A stretch of 42,233 nt of DNA. It comes from Paenibacillus thermotolerans. GTDB taxonomy: Bacteria > Bacillota > Bacilli > Paenibacillales > YIM-B00363. The position numbers and the translations under genes are program-made. This document shows positions 25,193 to 33,850 of the stretch, piece by piece (the first letter of the stretch is position 1; each line of letters opens with the position of its first letter). The notes under the pieces were generated by a model. That model saw only the letters and a list, made by a program, of their open reading frames with translations, had not been told where the DNA came from and did not search any database. The DNA lies in contig NZ_JAQZSG010000034.1 in assembly GCF_028745515.1 (NCBI RefSeq), forward strand, positions 8,206-50,438, written 5' to 3'.

Positions 25193-25883
25193 GCTGATCG
25201 AGCTGGAGTGGAGAAAATTAGAGCAAAACAAAGTGTTCGGCGAAGTGATCGTCTATTGGGTGATTCTTATGGTTTTGCCGGTATTTTTACTTAAAATCGT
25301 ATTTGCCGAATCTGCATTCGTCGATTTCGGGCACAGTTATTCCGACGTCATTCCGCTGATGTTGGCGGTCCAAATGGGATTTATTTTGTTCGGGGCCTCC
25401 CTTATTAATCATGTATTCATCGAAGAGTACAAAAATAAAACGATGTCTCTTTCCTTCGGATATCCTGTCAGCCGAAAAAAGCTCGTTACGGCGAAAGTGT
25501 TGTTTATCGTCCTCGCGGTTTTCGTGTGTACCCTGATATCTTTTGTGCTATCCGGCATCGCAACCTATGTATTCGATCAACTATTTTACGTCATTCGCGG
25601 AGAGCTGACGATGGGGGTCATCATGACCTATACCGCCAGGATGATCGTTCATTCCGCCGTTGTCGCGCTCATTAGCCTGGTTCCGCTGTTTCTGTTCGGG
25701 ATCTGGAAGAGGGCGGTGCTGCCAACCGTTATTTGCGCGGTATTTCTCATGCAATTTCCGAATTTCGCAGGCTTGCTTCATATCACGCTGAGTACGGATA
25801 CTATATACGCGGTGATGAGTATGTTGGGCATGGTCAGCGTTTATTTGTCGGTGGCTTTGGTGAACCGGTTGGGGGATATATAG
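25185..25883 (+). CDS. ABC-2 type permease, BcrB/lantibiotic-immunity-like
   Basis: The protein has 232 residues from the TTG at 25185, which follows GGGAGGCGG. An ATG-led longer frame runs inside the ATPase gene and is rejected. It has about six membrane helices and an early FVDFGHSYSDV segment. The block FIEEYKNKTMSLSFGYPVSRKKLVTAK is typical of ABC-2 permeases of the BcrB/NatB/SpaE type, where a short cytoplasmic loop meets the ATPase. With the ATPase it makes an exporter. The substrate is probably a peptide antibiotic or lipid-cycle compound, by family analogy only. Confidence 0.85.
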   Translation: MNKLIELEWRKLEQNKVFGEVIVYWVILMVLPVFLLKIVFAESAFVDFGHSYSDVIPLMLAVQMGFILFGASLINHVFIEEYKNKTMSLSFGYPVSRKKLVTAKVLFIVLAVFVCTLISFVLSGIATYVFDQLFYVIRGELTMGVIMTYTARMIVHSAVVALISLVPLFLFGIWKRAVLPTVICAVFLMQFPNFAGLLHITLSTDTIYAVMSMLGMVSVYLSVALVNRLGDI

Positions 25884-25897
25884 TAACCGTGCTTTTG

Positions 25898-25929
25898 GGC
25901 CTTCACTTCATTGTGACGGCCTTTTTTTT
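25898..25929 (+). terminator. terminator after the ABC permease
   Basis: GGCCTTCAC (25898-25906) pairs with GTGACGGCC (25913-25921) with one mismatch, then eight T. Confidence 0.85.
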
Positions 25930-25947
25930 GAACGAATAACAACTTAC

Positions 25948-25976
25948 TTGACAGGGGAAATATAGGCGTTTATACT
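25948..25976 (+). promoter_or_regulatory. strong sigma-A promoter for the YhgE-like gene
   Basis: TTGACA (25948-25953), a 17-base spacer, then TATACT (25971-25976). This is close to consensus and is the best promoter seen in the window. Confidence 0.85.
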
Positions 25977-25977
25977 C

Positions 25978-26010
25978 TTAAACAAACGTTTAATTAAAAC
26001 ATTTGTTTAA
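25978..26010. promoter_or_regulatory. palindromic operator at the transcription start, likely TetR-family site
   Basis: TTAAACAAA (25978-25986) faces TTTGTTTAA (26002-26010), a perfect 9-bp inverted repeat. Most of the 15 bases between also mirror each other, so the whole 33-base block is a near-palindrome. It begins one base after the -10 box, where a bound repressor would block transcription. The likely binder is the TetR protein encoded downstream. Confidence 0.75.
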
Positions 26011-26027
26011 TGGGAGTGGGTAAAGAG

Positions 26028-27200
26028 ATGAGAAACACATGGATTGCTTTGCTGAAGCAGCCTGCCGCGAAGGTGGGCATCGCCTCCGCCGTTATGTTCC
26101 AACTGATTTTCAGCATCGTATGGATGACGGGCTATGACGGCGTGACCGACAACGCTGCGAATATGAAAGTCGCGATCGTTAACGATGATGCGGGACTCGG
26201 CGCCAAAGCGGCGGAAGGAATCGGGGGAGCGCTGCCGTTCGAGACGGTCGGTGCGGACGATTTGGAGTCCGCCCAACAGATGCTGGAAAATCGCGACGTG
26301 CACATGATCGTGCATATTCCGGCTGATTTTACGGCGGAAGTGTCGGCGGCGGAGACGAAAGGAACGCTGGAGTATTATATTAATGAGTCGAACCCGGCAA
26401 CCGTTAAAAATATGATGAGCGGTGCGGCTGCCGGCATTACCGCAGCGGTAAACCGGATGGCGGTGCAAACGGGCGCGCAAGCCGCTTTATCTGCGGTAAA
26501 AGTGCCTGAGCAGCAGGCGGCGGCTATGGCGGCCGGGCTTTCCGAACGCGTAACGGGCGAATTCCGTTATTCGCATCCGGTAGCGAGCATGTCGAAGCAG
26601 ATGGTGCCGATGATGATGGTGCTTGCCTCCTACGTCGGCTCGATGCTGCTGGCGATGAACCTGGAGCAAGCGTCGCTTGCGGTTTCCGGGCGCCATTCCA
26701 GATGGAGCCGGTTTGCCGCCAGACAAGCGATTAATATCGGAGCGGCCCTCCTCGTAGCGCTTGTCGGCACATCGCTCGTCACGCTGCTCGGCGGCGCGGC
26801 CGAGCAAGGCTTTGCGGCGCTGTTCCTCTTCCAGGCTTTGTTTTTGTTCACGTTCATGACTACGGCTCAGGTGTTCGTAATGCTGCTTGGACCTGGCGGC
26901 ATGGTGTTCAACATCGTTATGCTGTCCGCGCAGCTCGTCTCTTCGGGGGCGATGGTTCCCAGAGAGCTGTTGTCCGACTTTTATTACGGATTAGGCAATG
27001 CGTTTCCGGCAACTTATGCCGTAGAGGGAGTGATGAATTTGCTCTTCGGCGGCCCGGGCGCCGCGGCGCCTGCAGCAGGTCTTTTATGGGTGCTTGGCGG
27101 CGCGTTCGTGCTGAGCGTCTTGGCCGCCGCCGCCCGAAGAGAGAAACGCGGTACAACGGCACTCCATCCTGCTTTGAATACGGAGCGACCCGCAAGCTGA
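26028..27200 (+). CDS. YhgE/Pip-like ABC-2 family membrane protein
   Basis: The protein has 390 residues from the ATG at 26028, with GGGAG 11 bases upstream. An in-frame ATG at 26010 lies inside the operator and has no ribosome site. One N-terminal helix (about 20-37) precedes an extracellular domain (40-190), with MKVAIVNDDAGL near 50 as in YhgE/Pip proteins. Five or six helices follow, including MVPMMMVLASYVGSMLLAMNLE and the Gly-rich SAQLVSSGAMVPRELL. The family includes phage-receptor Pip and ABC-2-type exporters lacking their own ATPase. It is probably repressed by the TetR gene just downstream. Confidence 0.85.
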   Translation: MRNTWIALLKQPAAKVGIASAVMFQLIFSIVWMTGYDGVTDNAANMKVAIVNDDAGLGAKAAEGIGGALPFETVGADDLESAQQMLENRDVHMIVHIPADFTAEVSAAETKGTLEYYINESNPATVKNMMSGAAAGITAAVNRMAVQTGAQAALSAVKVPEQQAAAMAAGLSERVTGEFRYSHPVASMSKQMVPMMMVLASYVGSMLLAMNLEQASLAVSGRHSRWSRFAARQAINIGAALLVALVGTSLVTLLGGAAEQGFAALFLFQALFLFTFMTTAQVFVMLLGPGGMVFNIVMLSAQLVSSGAMVPRELLSDFYYGLGNAFPATYAVEGVMNLLFGGPGAAAPAAGLLWVLGGAFVLSVLAAAARREKRGTTALHPALNTERPAS

Positions 27201-27205
27201 CCGCT

Positions 27206-27229
27206 GCGCCCTTTACGGGGCGCTTTTTT
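27206..27229 (+). terminator. terminator after the YhgE-like gene
   Basis: GCGCCC (27206-27211) pairs with GGGCGC (27218-27223), then six T. The TetR gene is therefore mainly transcribed from its own promoter. Confidence 0.85.
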
Positions 27230-27237
27230 CACAAGGT

Positions 27238-27266
27238 TTGAAACCGCGCTTCATTTAAGCTTAAAT
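27238..27266 (+). promoter_or_regulatory. TetR gene promoter with an overlapping perfect palindrome
   Basis: TTGAAA (27238-27243), a 17-base spacer, then TTAAAT (27261-27266). The 14-base perfect palindrome ATTTAAGCTTAAAT (27253-27266) covers the -10 box. It may serve autorepression, but it differs from the operator upstream of the YhgE-like gene. Confidence 0.55.
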
Positions 27267-27306
27267 AAGATATAACGGCACGCAAGATGCATAAGGGGTT
27301 GATCGT

Positions 27307-27933
27307 ATGCAAGGACAAGCCGCAAGCCCGGATATGAGAGCGAAAATATTGGCGGGAGCGAAAAAGCTGTTTTCAACGCAAGGCTTTAACGCTACGACGG
27401 TAAGGCAAATTTGCGAGGAGGCGGGAGCGAACGTTGCCCTGGTGTCTTACTATTTCGGCGGAAAGGAAAATGTGTTCTACGCGCTGTTTGACGACTTTTT
27501 CCCAGGTTCCGAAACGATCGAGCAGTTTGAGCCGCTGATGAACGATCCGGCCCGCGCCTTGTCGGAATTGATCAAGCGAGTCAGTCTGTTCCGCATGAGC
27601 GACCCGGAGCTGATCAACATCATGGAGCAGGAAATATTGATGCGTTCGCCGCGCATGGAATATATCCAAAGGAGGGTGCTTCCGATTTGGCAGAAGCTGA
27701 AGGAAGTGCTGGAGCTGGGGCGGAAGCAAGAAATATTTCATTTCCGTTCCTTGGATACGACGCTTATGTCGGTGCTTGGAACGATGCTGTTTCATAAAAA
27801 AAAGTATTACTTCAGCCCGCTGTTTTCGGAAGGCGAACAGCCGCCTGAAGACATGATTCGCGATATGACCGTATTTATTTTCAACGCGCTGAACGCCGGC
27901 GGACATATTCCCGAACAAAAAAGCCGGGGCTAG
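27307..27933 (+). CDS. TetR/AcrR family transcriptional regulator
   Basis: This 208-residue protein has the N-terminal TetR DNA-binding domain: ILAGAKKLFSTQGFNATTVRQI, then CEEAGANVALVSYYFGGKENVFYALF, which is the standard helix-turn-helix. The remainder is helical and should bind a ligand. The C-terminal part, around IMEQEILMRSPRMEYIQ, resembles CecR/YbiH-type C-terminal domains. The ATG at 27307 has only a weak GGGGTTG ribosome site. It lies 106 bases after the YhgE-like gene, which it probably represses through the palindrome at 25978. Confidence 0.9.
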   Translation: MQGQAASPDMRAKILAGAKKLFSTQGFNATTVRQICEEAGANVALVSYYFGGKENVFYALFDDFFPGSETIEQFEPLMNDPARALSELIKRVSLFRMSDPELINIMEQEILMRSPRMEYIQRRVLPIWQKLKEVLELGRKQEIFHFRSLDTTLMSVLGTMLFHKKKYYFSPLFSEGEQPPEDMIRDMTVFIFNALNAGGHIPEQKSRG

Positions 27934-27977
27934 AAGGAAGAAAGCTTCCTTCCGGCCGCGGCCTCAGTCGCAGTATG

Positions 27978-29090
27978 CTACTTTTGAGCGGCGGGGTTTT
28001 TATCCGTCTCGTATTCTTCGGCGGGCATGCGGATCCAACGCTGCAAATAGCCTTGCTCATACAATGCTTTAAGCAGAATGATCAGGACGGGGGAGAGAAT
28101 CAAGCCAGCCACGCCGAACAGCGAAAGCGAAATCATCATCGCCGAAAGTACGGTAAAGGCGGAGACGCCCAGCGAATCGCCGGTAATTTTCGGCTCCATA
28201 ATTTGCCGGAACAGCAGCACGATGCCGAGCACGACGGTCAAGCCGATCGCAAGGTACAGATCGCCGACGATAAAGCAGTACACGATCCACGGTAAAAATA
28301 CGGCGGATACGCCGAGCAGCGGCAGAACGTCGAATATGGCGGCGAGCATAGCGATCGACAGCGCGTTATCGACTCGAAGAATGAGCAGCGACACGAGTAT
28401 GATGATGAAGGTGAAGCTGATCAGCTTCAGCTGCGCCTTCACGTAGGTGACGATGCCTTTCAATACGTTGTCGCGCAGGAAGGCGAAAGCCTTCTTGAAC
28501 GTCTTCGGCGTCTTCTCGTCGGCGACGCTTCGCCAGAACGGAATCTCGATGCTCAAGAAATAAGCGAGAATGATAGCGATCGAGAAGTTGGCGATGAAGG
28601 TCGACAAGCTCGTCATCAGACCGACGAAATATCCGAGCAGCGAGCTGGCGAAAGTTCCGGCCTTAGACGTTACGATACCTATATACTCCTGCATCTTCTC
28701 TATGCTGCCGGGCGGCAGGGCGTTGACCCGTTCCTGCACGTATTGTATACCCTTCGTTATTTCGTCCGTAATCAGTGCGGCGTTGTCCGTGATCGTCGAC
28801 TGCAATCCGATGATTTGCGTGGCGATTACGGCGCCGAGCCCGACAATGACCGCTAAGATGATGAGCATAAAGATGAGGATGGCGATGGCGGCGGCGATCG
28901 TTTTTTTCATGCCCCGCTTGTGCATGAACCGCGCCATCGGCTCGATGAAATAGAAGATCACCAGAGCGAGAATGATCGGGGTGGCGATCCGGTACACGAA
29001 GCTGAAAGCGGACATGACCAGCCACACGGTAAGAACGATCAAGGCGATATCGAAAGCGGTTTTGTAATACTTGCGGTAAAAGTTTAACAA
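27978..29090 (-). CDS. AI-2E family transporter
   Basis: The protein has about 370 residues. The TTG at 29090 follows AAGGAG with a ten-base spacer; an in-frame GTG at 29120 overlies that site and is rejected. It has seven to eight membrane helices and a long outer segment (about residues 100-160), with conserved parts such as PIILALVIFYFIEP and the C-terminal GDSLGVSAFTVLSAM and FGVAGLILSPVLIILLKAL. Family members include TqsA (AI-2), YtvI and Na+/H+ antiporters, so the cargo is uncertain. It is convergent with the TetR gene; a T-less hairpin lies between them at 27933-27952. Confidence 0.87.
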   Translation of the reverse strand: MLNFYRKYYKTAFDIALIVLTVWLVMSAFSFVYRIATPIILALVIFYFIEPMARFMHKRGMKKTIAAAIAILIFMLIILAVIVGLGAVIATQIIGLQSTITDNAALITDEITKGIQYVQERVNALPPGSIEKMQEYIGIVTSKAGTFASSLLGYFVGLMTSLSTFIANFSIAIILAYFLSIEIPFWRSVADEKTPKTFKKAFAFLRDNVLKGIVTYVKAQLKLISFTFIIILVSLLILRVDNALSIAMLAAIFDVLPLLGVSAVFLPWIVYCFIVGDLYLAIGLTVVLGIVLLFRQIMEPKITGDSLGVSAFTVLSAMMISLSLFGVAGLILSPVLIILLKALYEQGYLQRWIRMPAEEYETDKNPAAQK

Positions 29091-29168
29091 TGCATACTCT
29101 CTCCTTCTGCAATCCGGCACGAATGAAGCAAATAGGCTTGAACGATAATTCTATTTTACCCGAAACAG

Positions 29169-29197
29169 TTGTCTTGCAAAGCTAGAATTCATATAAT
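29169..29197 (+). promoter_or_regulatory. sigma-A promoter for the 125-aa protein gene
   Basis: TTGTCT (29169-29174), a 17-base spacer, then consensus TATAAT (29192-29197). Confidence 0.75.
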
Positions 29198-29239
29198 GAT
29201 AAAAAGTTGGGAAACACCTCAAGGGAGGGGGAGCGGCAA

Positions 29240-29617
29240 ATGATGCGGCTTGGACAGAAAGTAATCATCGTAGGCGACAAATTCGAACAAAATTTACCGA
29301 TCGGCGATCACGGATATATCATCGCATACGACCGCAATGCTGACAATGTGTTTGATTACGTCGTTCGCATCCCGAAGCTGAATAAGCATGTATTCGTCCC
29401 CAAAGAGGATATCGAGTTGGAAGAATCGCTCATCCAGAGGGAAGCGGAGCGTATCGAACGGGAGGCGTTAATCGATTTCGCGCTCGCCACCCGCAACGAA
29501 GCGTTGTTTAAGAAACTGATGAACGGGGACGAAGAAGAGACGCCGCAGGAATCGGGCAAGGATGCGGTGTCGTCCTCCGATTTCGTAAAGCAAATCAATT
29601 TGCGCGCCTGGATATAA
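29240..29617 (+). CDS. conserved hypothetical protein (125 aa)
   Basis: The start is the ATG at 29240, preceded by GGGAGGGGGAGCGG. An earlier in-frame TTG at 29207 is weaker. The first 60 residues suggest a small beta barrel (MMRLGQKVIIVGDKFEQNL, GDHGYIIAYDRN, FDYVVRIPKLNKHVFVP). The second half is an acidic helix (LIQREAERIEREALIDFALAT). It has no membrane segment or Cys. I recall alike proteins across Paenibacillus and they have no established role. It has its own promoter and terminator. Confidence 0.78.
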   Translation: MMRLGQKVIIVGDKFEQNLPIGDHGYIIAYDRNADNVFDYVVRIPKLNKHVFVPKEDIELEESLIQREAERIEREALIDFALATRNEALFKKLMNGDEEETPQESGKDAVSSSDFVKQINLRAWI

Positions 29618-29625
29618 ATGCTGCC

Positions 29626-29673
29626 GAAATCCGCGGTTCCTGCACAGCAGGGAGACGCGGATTTCATTTTTTT
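29626..29673 (+). terminator. terminator after the 125-aa protein gene
   Basis: GAAATCCGCG (29626-29635) pairs perfectly with CGCGGATTTC (29656-29665) across a 20-base loop, then a run of seven T. Confidence 0.85.
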
Positions 29674-29767
29674 CGCCGTTCGTCTTTACGATCGGGAACC
29701 GGATGCCGATAACATAATAGTGGAATGGAAAAATTGTACTGTTTTGCGGGAGAGGAGCAGAGAGAAG

Positions 29768-31921
29768 TTGTCGTACATTAAGCAACGAATGACCGGTTTT
29801 ACCTTGATTGCCGCCTTGCTGGCCGGCCTGCTGCTGCCGCTGCAGCCCGAAGCGGTTCACGCGGAGACGGAGATCGTGACGGGTATCGAATTCGATAACG
29901 GTTCTCCGGCGCATCTGTATGTGGACCATGAAGACAAACAGGTCAAGGTGCTGGCGACGATCCAAGGCCAAACGACGAAAAAAGACGTAACGAACCAAGC
30001 CTATTGGGCGTCGTCCAAGCCTTCGGTCGTAACGGTCGACAAAGGCTTATTGGAGCCGAAGAGCCAGGGCACCGCCAAAATAACAGCCAAATACGAGGGC
30101 CGCACGCTAACGCTCGACGTCACCGTCGATTACTTGTTCCAAGCGGTCCGTCTGGATAAAACAGGCACGCTTTCCGTCGATTTGAGCGCCAAGGAGATTC
30201 AGCTGAAAGCCGATGCGGTCGAGCAGGACAACAGCACGTTCGACGTGACGGACGAAGCGTACTGGTCGTCCAGCAACACGAGCGCGGCGACGGTGAGCGA
30301 CGGCTTGGTAAAGCTGGTTGCCGAAGGGAAAGCGACGATTACCGTAAAGTATAAAGGCCGGACCGATACGGTTACGTTCGAAATCAGCTCTCCTTATCGT
30401 TCGATAGCCATCGTTTCTCCGGACGACAATGAATTTTTGGTGGGGGAATCGGGAGCGGAGCTGCGCGCGATGGCGACGCTGCCGAACAATACGGAAAATA
30501 ACGTCACGAATGAAGTGACATGGACCTCCTCCAACGAGCAGGTCGTCAAGGTGGAGAAAGGGAAGCTTACGCTGCTTTCCGAAGGGCTGGCCGTCATTAC
30601 CGTAAATCAGTACGGCCGAAGCGCAAAGTACGAAATCATCGTCCGTTTGCCGTACCGGGCGCTGACGGTGACGCCGAACAAACCGTTATATTTGTTCCGG
30701 ACCGACGAGCCGGTGAAGCTTAAAGCGGAGGTCGCCAACGACTTTGCGTCCCGGACGGACGTTACGGCCGACGCCGAGTGGACGACATCCGATCCGCTCG
30801 TGGCGACGGTCGAGGACGGAAGCGTCAAGCCGAGAGGCGTCGGGGAAGCTGCGATTACCGTTGAGTACAAGGGGCTTTCCAAGTCGGTACCCGTAATGGT
30901 TATGCCTCTGGTTGAAGGACTTACGATTGCGAAGAACGAAATGACGCTGTTCAAAGATGAAGTAAAGTCGCTGCCCGAGGTTACGGGGCTCGATCTGAAC
31001 GGCGAAAAAATAACGTTTAACGAGATCGTCGAATGGGAAACGAGCAATTCGGCAGTCGTAGCGATTGAGAACGGGAAGCTGCAGGCGAAGAAGCCGGGCG
31101 AGGCCGTCGTTACGATGAGGCTGCGCGGGTTTGCGGATACGCTGAAGGTGACGGTGCGTGAGAAGGTGCTGGCTCTTCTTCCGGATGAGAAGACCGTTAC
31201 GCTTGTAAAGGGTCAGACGATTGCGAGGCCGAAAGTGAAAGCCATCTTCGAGGACGGCGCGGAGCGGGATATTTCCGACGACATCGAGTGGACCGTATCG
31301 TCGCCGAATTTGCTTCTTTCGGGCGGCACGATGAAGGGCTTGCTGCCTGCGAAGGTTTCGCTGAAAGGAACGTATTTAAACAAAGAGTTCGTCGTTTCGG
31401 TAACGATCGAGGATAAAATAACGAATATTACGCTCGAGCCGAAGGCGGTCGTTCTGAATCCGGGCAGCAGCAAGACGATCAAAGCGGAAGGCTTGGATTC
31501 GAACAAGAAGAAAGTATCGATCGCCCGGGACGTCGAATGGGTTTCCTCCAATCCGGCGGTCGCCGCGGTGAACGGCACTTCCATTAAAGGGGTTGCCAAA
31601 GGAACGGCCGTCATTACGGGCGAATACCAGGGCAATACGTTGCAGATTACCGTTACGGTGGAACCGAAGCTGCTTAAGGTCGTATTGTCGGACAAAACGG
31701 TGAAGCTGACGTCGGGCCAAAGCGTCTCCGCGAAGCTGACGGCTTACTACAGCGACGGCTCGACGGCCGATGTCACCGACAAGGCGCTGTGGACCTCGTC
31801 GAATATATCGATCGCGAAAGTAAGCGGCGGGAAAATATCGGCCGTCAAGAAAGGGAGCGCTACGATCAAGGCTGCGTTCGGCGGCAAGTCGGCGTCTCTG
31901 CGGACGACGGTAACGCAATAA
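29768..31921 (+). CDS. secreted protein of eight bacterial Ig-like (BIG2) domains
   Basis: The TTG at 29768 follows GAGGAG and gives a clean signal peptide (TLIAALLAGLLLPL, cut near AVHA). A longer frame to 29618 overlaps the preceding terminator. The mature protein is eight BIG2-type domains of about 83-87 residues each, with no linker and no other domain. Each has the W-x-S/T-S core (AYWASSKPS, AYWSSSNTS, VTWTSSNEQ, AEWTTSDPL, VEWETSNSA, IEWTVSSPN, VEWVSSNPA, ALWTSSNIS) and a G-x-A-x-I/V-T strand. No LPXTG or SLH anchor is visible, so it is either released or held non-covalently. A structural or adhesive cell-surface role is likely. Confidence 0.9.
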   Translation: MSYIKQRMTGFTLIAALLAGLLLPLQPEAVHAETEIVTGIEFDNGSPAHLYVDHEDKQVKVLATIQGQTTKKDVTNQAYWASSKPSVVTVDKGLLEPKSQGTAKITAKYEGRTLTLDVTVDYLFQAVRLDKTGTLSVDLSAKEIQLKADAVEQDNSTFDVTDEAYWSSSNTSAATVSDGLVKLVAEGKATITVKYKGRTDTVTFEISSPYRSIAIVSPDDNEFLVGESGAELRAMATLPNNTENNVTNEVTWTSSNEQVVKVEKGKLTLLSEGLAVITVNQYGRSAKYEIIVRLPYRALTVTPNKPLYLFRTDEPVKLKAEVANDFASRTDVTADAEWTTSDPLVATVEDGSVKPRGVGEAAITVEYKGLSKSVPVMVMPLVEGLTIAKNEMTLFKDEVKSLPEVTGLDLNGEKITFNEIVEWETSNSAVVAIENGKLQAKKPGEAVVTMRLRGFADTLKVTVREKVLALLPDEKTVTLVKGQTIARPKVKAIFEDGAERDISDDIEWTVSSPNLLLSGGTMKGLLPAKVSLKGTYLNKEFVVSVTIEDKITNITLEPKAVVLNPGSSKTIKAEGLDSNKKKVSIARDVEWVSSNPAVAAVNGTSIKGVAKGTAVITGEYQGNTLQITVTVEPKLLKVVLSDKTVKLTSGQSVSAKLTAYYSDGSTADVTDKALWTSSNISIAKVSGGKISAVKKGSATIKAAFGGKSASLRTTVTQ

Positions 31922-31931
31922 AGTGAGCATG

Positions 31932-31970
31932 CAAGCCCGGCGCGTTCCGTAACGCCGCCGGGCTTGTTTT
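31932..31970 (+). terminator. terminator after the BIG2 protein gene
   Basis: CAAGCCCGGCG (31932-31942) pairs perfectly with CGCCGGGCTTG (31956-31966), then TTTT. Confidence 0.88.
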
Positions 31971-31973
31971 TCT

Positions 31974-32003
31974 TTGCACGGCGGCGAACGATTAAGCTAT
32001 AAT
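31974..32003 (+). promoter_or_regulatory. promoter of the gatCAB operon
   Basis: TTGCAC (31974-31979), an 18-base spacer, then consensus TATAAT (31998-32003), directly after the previous terminator. Confidence 0.7.
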
Positions 32004-32048
32004 GATACATTAAGACTGAAACAAATGCGCGAGAGAGGTGTTTGACGA

Positions 32049-32336
32049 ATGAGCGTTACCCGAAAAGAGGTTGAGCACGTTGCGGCGCTCGCCCGCCTAC
32101 GGCTGAGCGAGGAAGAGAAGGAGCAGTTTACCGAGCGGTTGAACGCGATTTTACAATATGCCGAAAAGCTGAACGAGCTGAATACGGAAGGCGTCGAGCC
32201 GACCAGCCACGTGCTTCCGCTGCGCAATGTGATGCGCCCCGACGAAGCCCGGCCGTCTTGGCCGCTTGCGGACGTGCTTGCGAACGCGCCGGAGGAAGAA
32301 GACGGCCAATTCCGCGTGCCGGCCGTTCTGGAGTAA
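32049..32336 (+). CDS. gatC: Asp-tRNA(Asn)/Glu-tRNA(Gln) amidotransferase subunit C
   Basis: GatC (95 residues) is the small subunit that stabilises the GatA-GatB pair of the tRNA-dependent amidotransferase. It opens with [23 protein letters not shown] and contains [23 protein letters not shown] and [12 protein letters not shown], all typical. The ATG at 32049 follows GAGAGAGGTG. It leads gatC-gatA-gatB, with gaps of 24 and 29 bases. Confidence 0.97.
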   Translation: MSVTRKEVEHVAALARLRLSEEEKEQFTERLNAILQYAEKLNELNTEGVEPTSHVLPLRNVMRPDEARPSWPLADVLANAPEEEDGQFRVPAVLE

Positions 32337-32360
32337 GTACATAAGAAAGGAATGTTGGCG

Positions 32361-33821
32361 TTGTCTTTATTCGATGAAACATTGCAGGAGCTTCATAACC
32401 GGATGCACCGGAAAGAGCTGACCGTTTCGGACCTCGCCGGAGAGAGCTTGCGCCGCATCCGAGAGGTGGACGGCAAAGTTCGCGCATTTTTGACCGTAGA
32501 CGAAGAAGGCGCCATGCGGAAGGCGGCGGAGCTGGACAAGACGCTTGGCGACGGCGAATCGAAAGGCTTGCTGTTCGGCCTGCCGGCCGCGTTGAAGGAT
32601 AATATCGTCACGAAAGGCGTTCGCACGACGTGCGCCAGCAAGCTGCTGGCGAATTTCACGCCGATTTACAATGCGACTGCGGCGGACAAGCTGGAAGCCG
32701 CCCAAACGGTGCTGATCGGCAAAACGAACATGGACGAATTCGGCATGGGCAGCTCCAACGAACATTCCGGATATTTCCCCGCATACAATCCTTGGGATCT
32801 CGATCGCGTTCCCGGCGGCTCCAGCGGCGGATCGGCCGCGGCGGTCGCGTCCGGCGAAGTGTTTTTCGCACTCGGCTCCGATACGGGCGGATCGATTCGC
32901 CAGCCGGCCTCCTTCTGCGGAGTCGTCGGGCTGAAGCCGACGTACGGGCTCGTTTCCCGTTTCGGACTTGTGGCTTATGCTTCCTCCTTGGAAGGCATCG
33001 GGCCGATTACGAGAAGAGTGGAGGATGCGGCATACGTGCTTCAAGCGATCGCAGGGCACGATCCGCACGATTCCACTTCCGCGAATGTAGACATTCCGGA
33101 TTACTTAAGCGCGCTGACCGGCGATATTAAGGGGCTGCGCATCGGCGTTCCGCGCGAATATATCGGAGAGGGCATCCAGCCTTCCGTGAGAGAAGCGATT
33201 ATGAGCGCACTGAAGACGCTCGAGAGCTTGGGCGCCGTGTGGGAAGAAGTTTCGATGCCGCATAACGAATACGCGGTCGCAACTTATTATTTGCTCGCTT
33301 CCTCGGAAGCCTCCTCCAACCTGGCGCGGTTTGACGGCGTCCGGTACGGCGTACGCTCCGCGAATGCCGACTCGCTGCTGGACGTCTATGTGAATTCGCG
33401 CAGCGAAGGGTTCGGCGACGAGGTCAAGCGCCGCATTATGCTAGGCACGTATGCGCTAAGCTCCGGTTACTACGACGCCTATTATTTGAAGGCCCAGAAG
33501 GTACGCACGCTGATCAAGCGGGATTTCGACAACGCGTTCGAGAAATTCGATCTCATCTTGGGTCCTACCGCGCCTACGACAGCTTTCAAGGCGGGAGAAA
33601 ACCTGAAGGACCCGCTTACGATGTATTTGAACGACATTACGTCCATTCCGATGAACCTGGCGGGCGTGCCGGCCATCTCCGTCCCGGCGGGCTTCGGCGA
33701 GGACGGCATGCCGATCGGCCTGCAGCTCGTCGCGAAGGCGTTCGACGAATCGACGCTGCTGCGCGCGGCGCATGCTTTCGAGCAAGCTACCGACTATCAT
33801 AAGAGAAAACCATCGCTATAA
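32361..33821 (+). CDS. gatA: Asp-tRNA(Asn)/Glu-tRNA(Gln) amidotransferase subunit A
   Basis: GatA is the amidase that frees ammonia from glutamine for the complex. I choose the TTG at 32361, nine bases after AAAGGA, because it gives the usual N-terminus [11 protein letters not shown]. The ATG at 32352 touches the ribosome site. The amidase Ser-cisSer-Lys triad lies in [24 protein letters not shown] and [14 protein letters not shown]. The length of 486 residues is normal. The complex is needed when GlnRS and/or AsnRS is missing. Confidence 0.97.
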   Translation: MSLFDETLQELHNRMHRKELTVSDLAGESLRRIREVDGKVRAFLTVDEEGAMRKAAELDKTLGDGESKGLLFGLPAALKDNIVTKGVRTTCASKLLANFTPIYNATAADKLEAAQTVLIGKTNMDEFGMGSSNEHSGYFPAYNPWDLDRVPGGSSGGSAAAVASGEVFFALGSDTGGSIRQPASFCGVVGLKPTYGLVSRFGLVAYASSLEGIGPITRRVEDAAYVLQAIAGHDPHDSTSANVDIPDYLSALTGDIKGLRIGVPREYIGEGIQPSVREAIMSALKTLESLGAVWEEVSMPHNEYAVATYYLLASSEASSNLARFDGVRYGVRSANADSLLDVYVNSRSEGFGDEVKRRIMLGTYALSSGYYDAYYLKAQKVRTLIKRDFDNAFEKFDLILGPTAPTTAFKAGENLKDPLTMYLNDITSIPMNLAGVPAISVPAGFGEDGMPIGLQLVAKAFDESTLLRAAHAFEQATDYHKRKPSL

Positions 33822-33850
33822 GGTTGACGGAAAGGAGGATGTAAGCGTAT

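Noticed and set aside
26010-26027. Start of the YhgE-like protein at the ATG at 26010
   Set aside because: It lies in the operator with no ribosome site; the ATG at 26028 is better placed after GGGAG.
27933-27952. GAAGGAAG/CTTCCTTC hairpin as terminator between the TetR and AI-2E genes
   Set aside because: An 8-bp stem with no T tract on either strand; it may still form, but I cannot call it a terminator.
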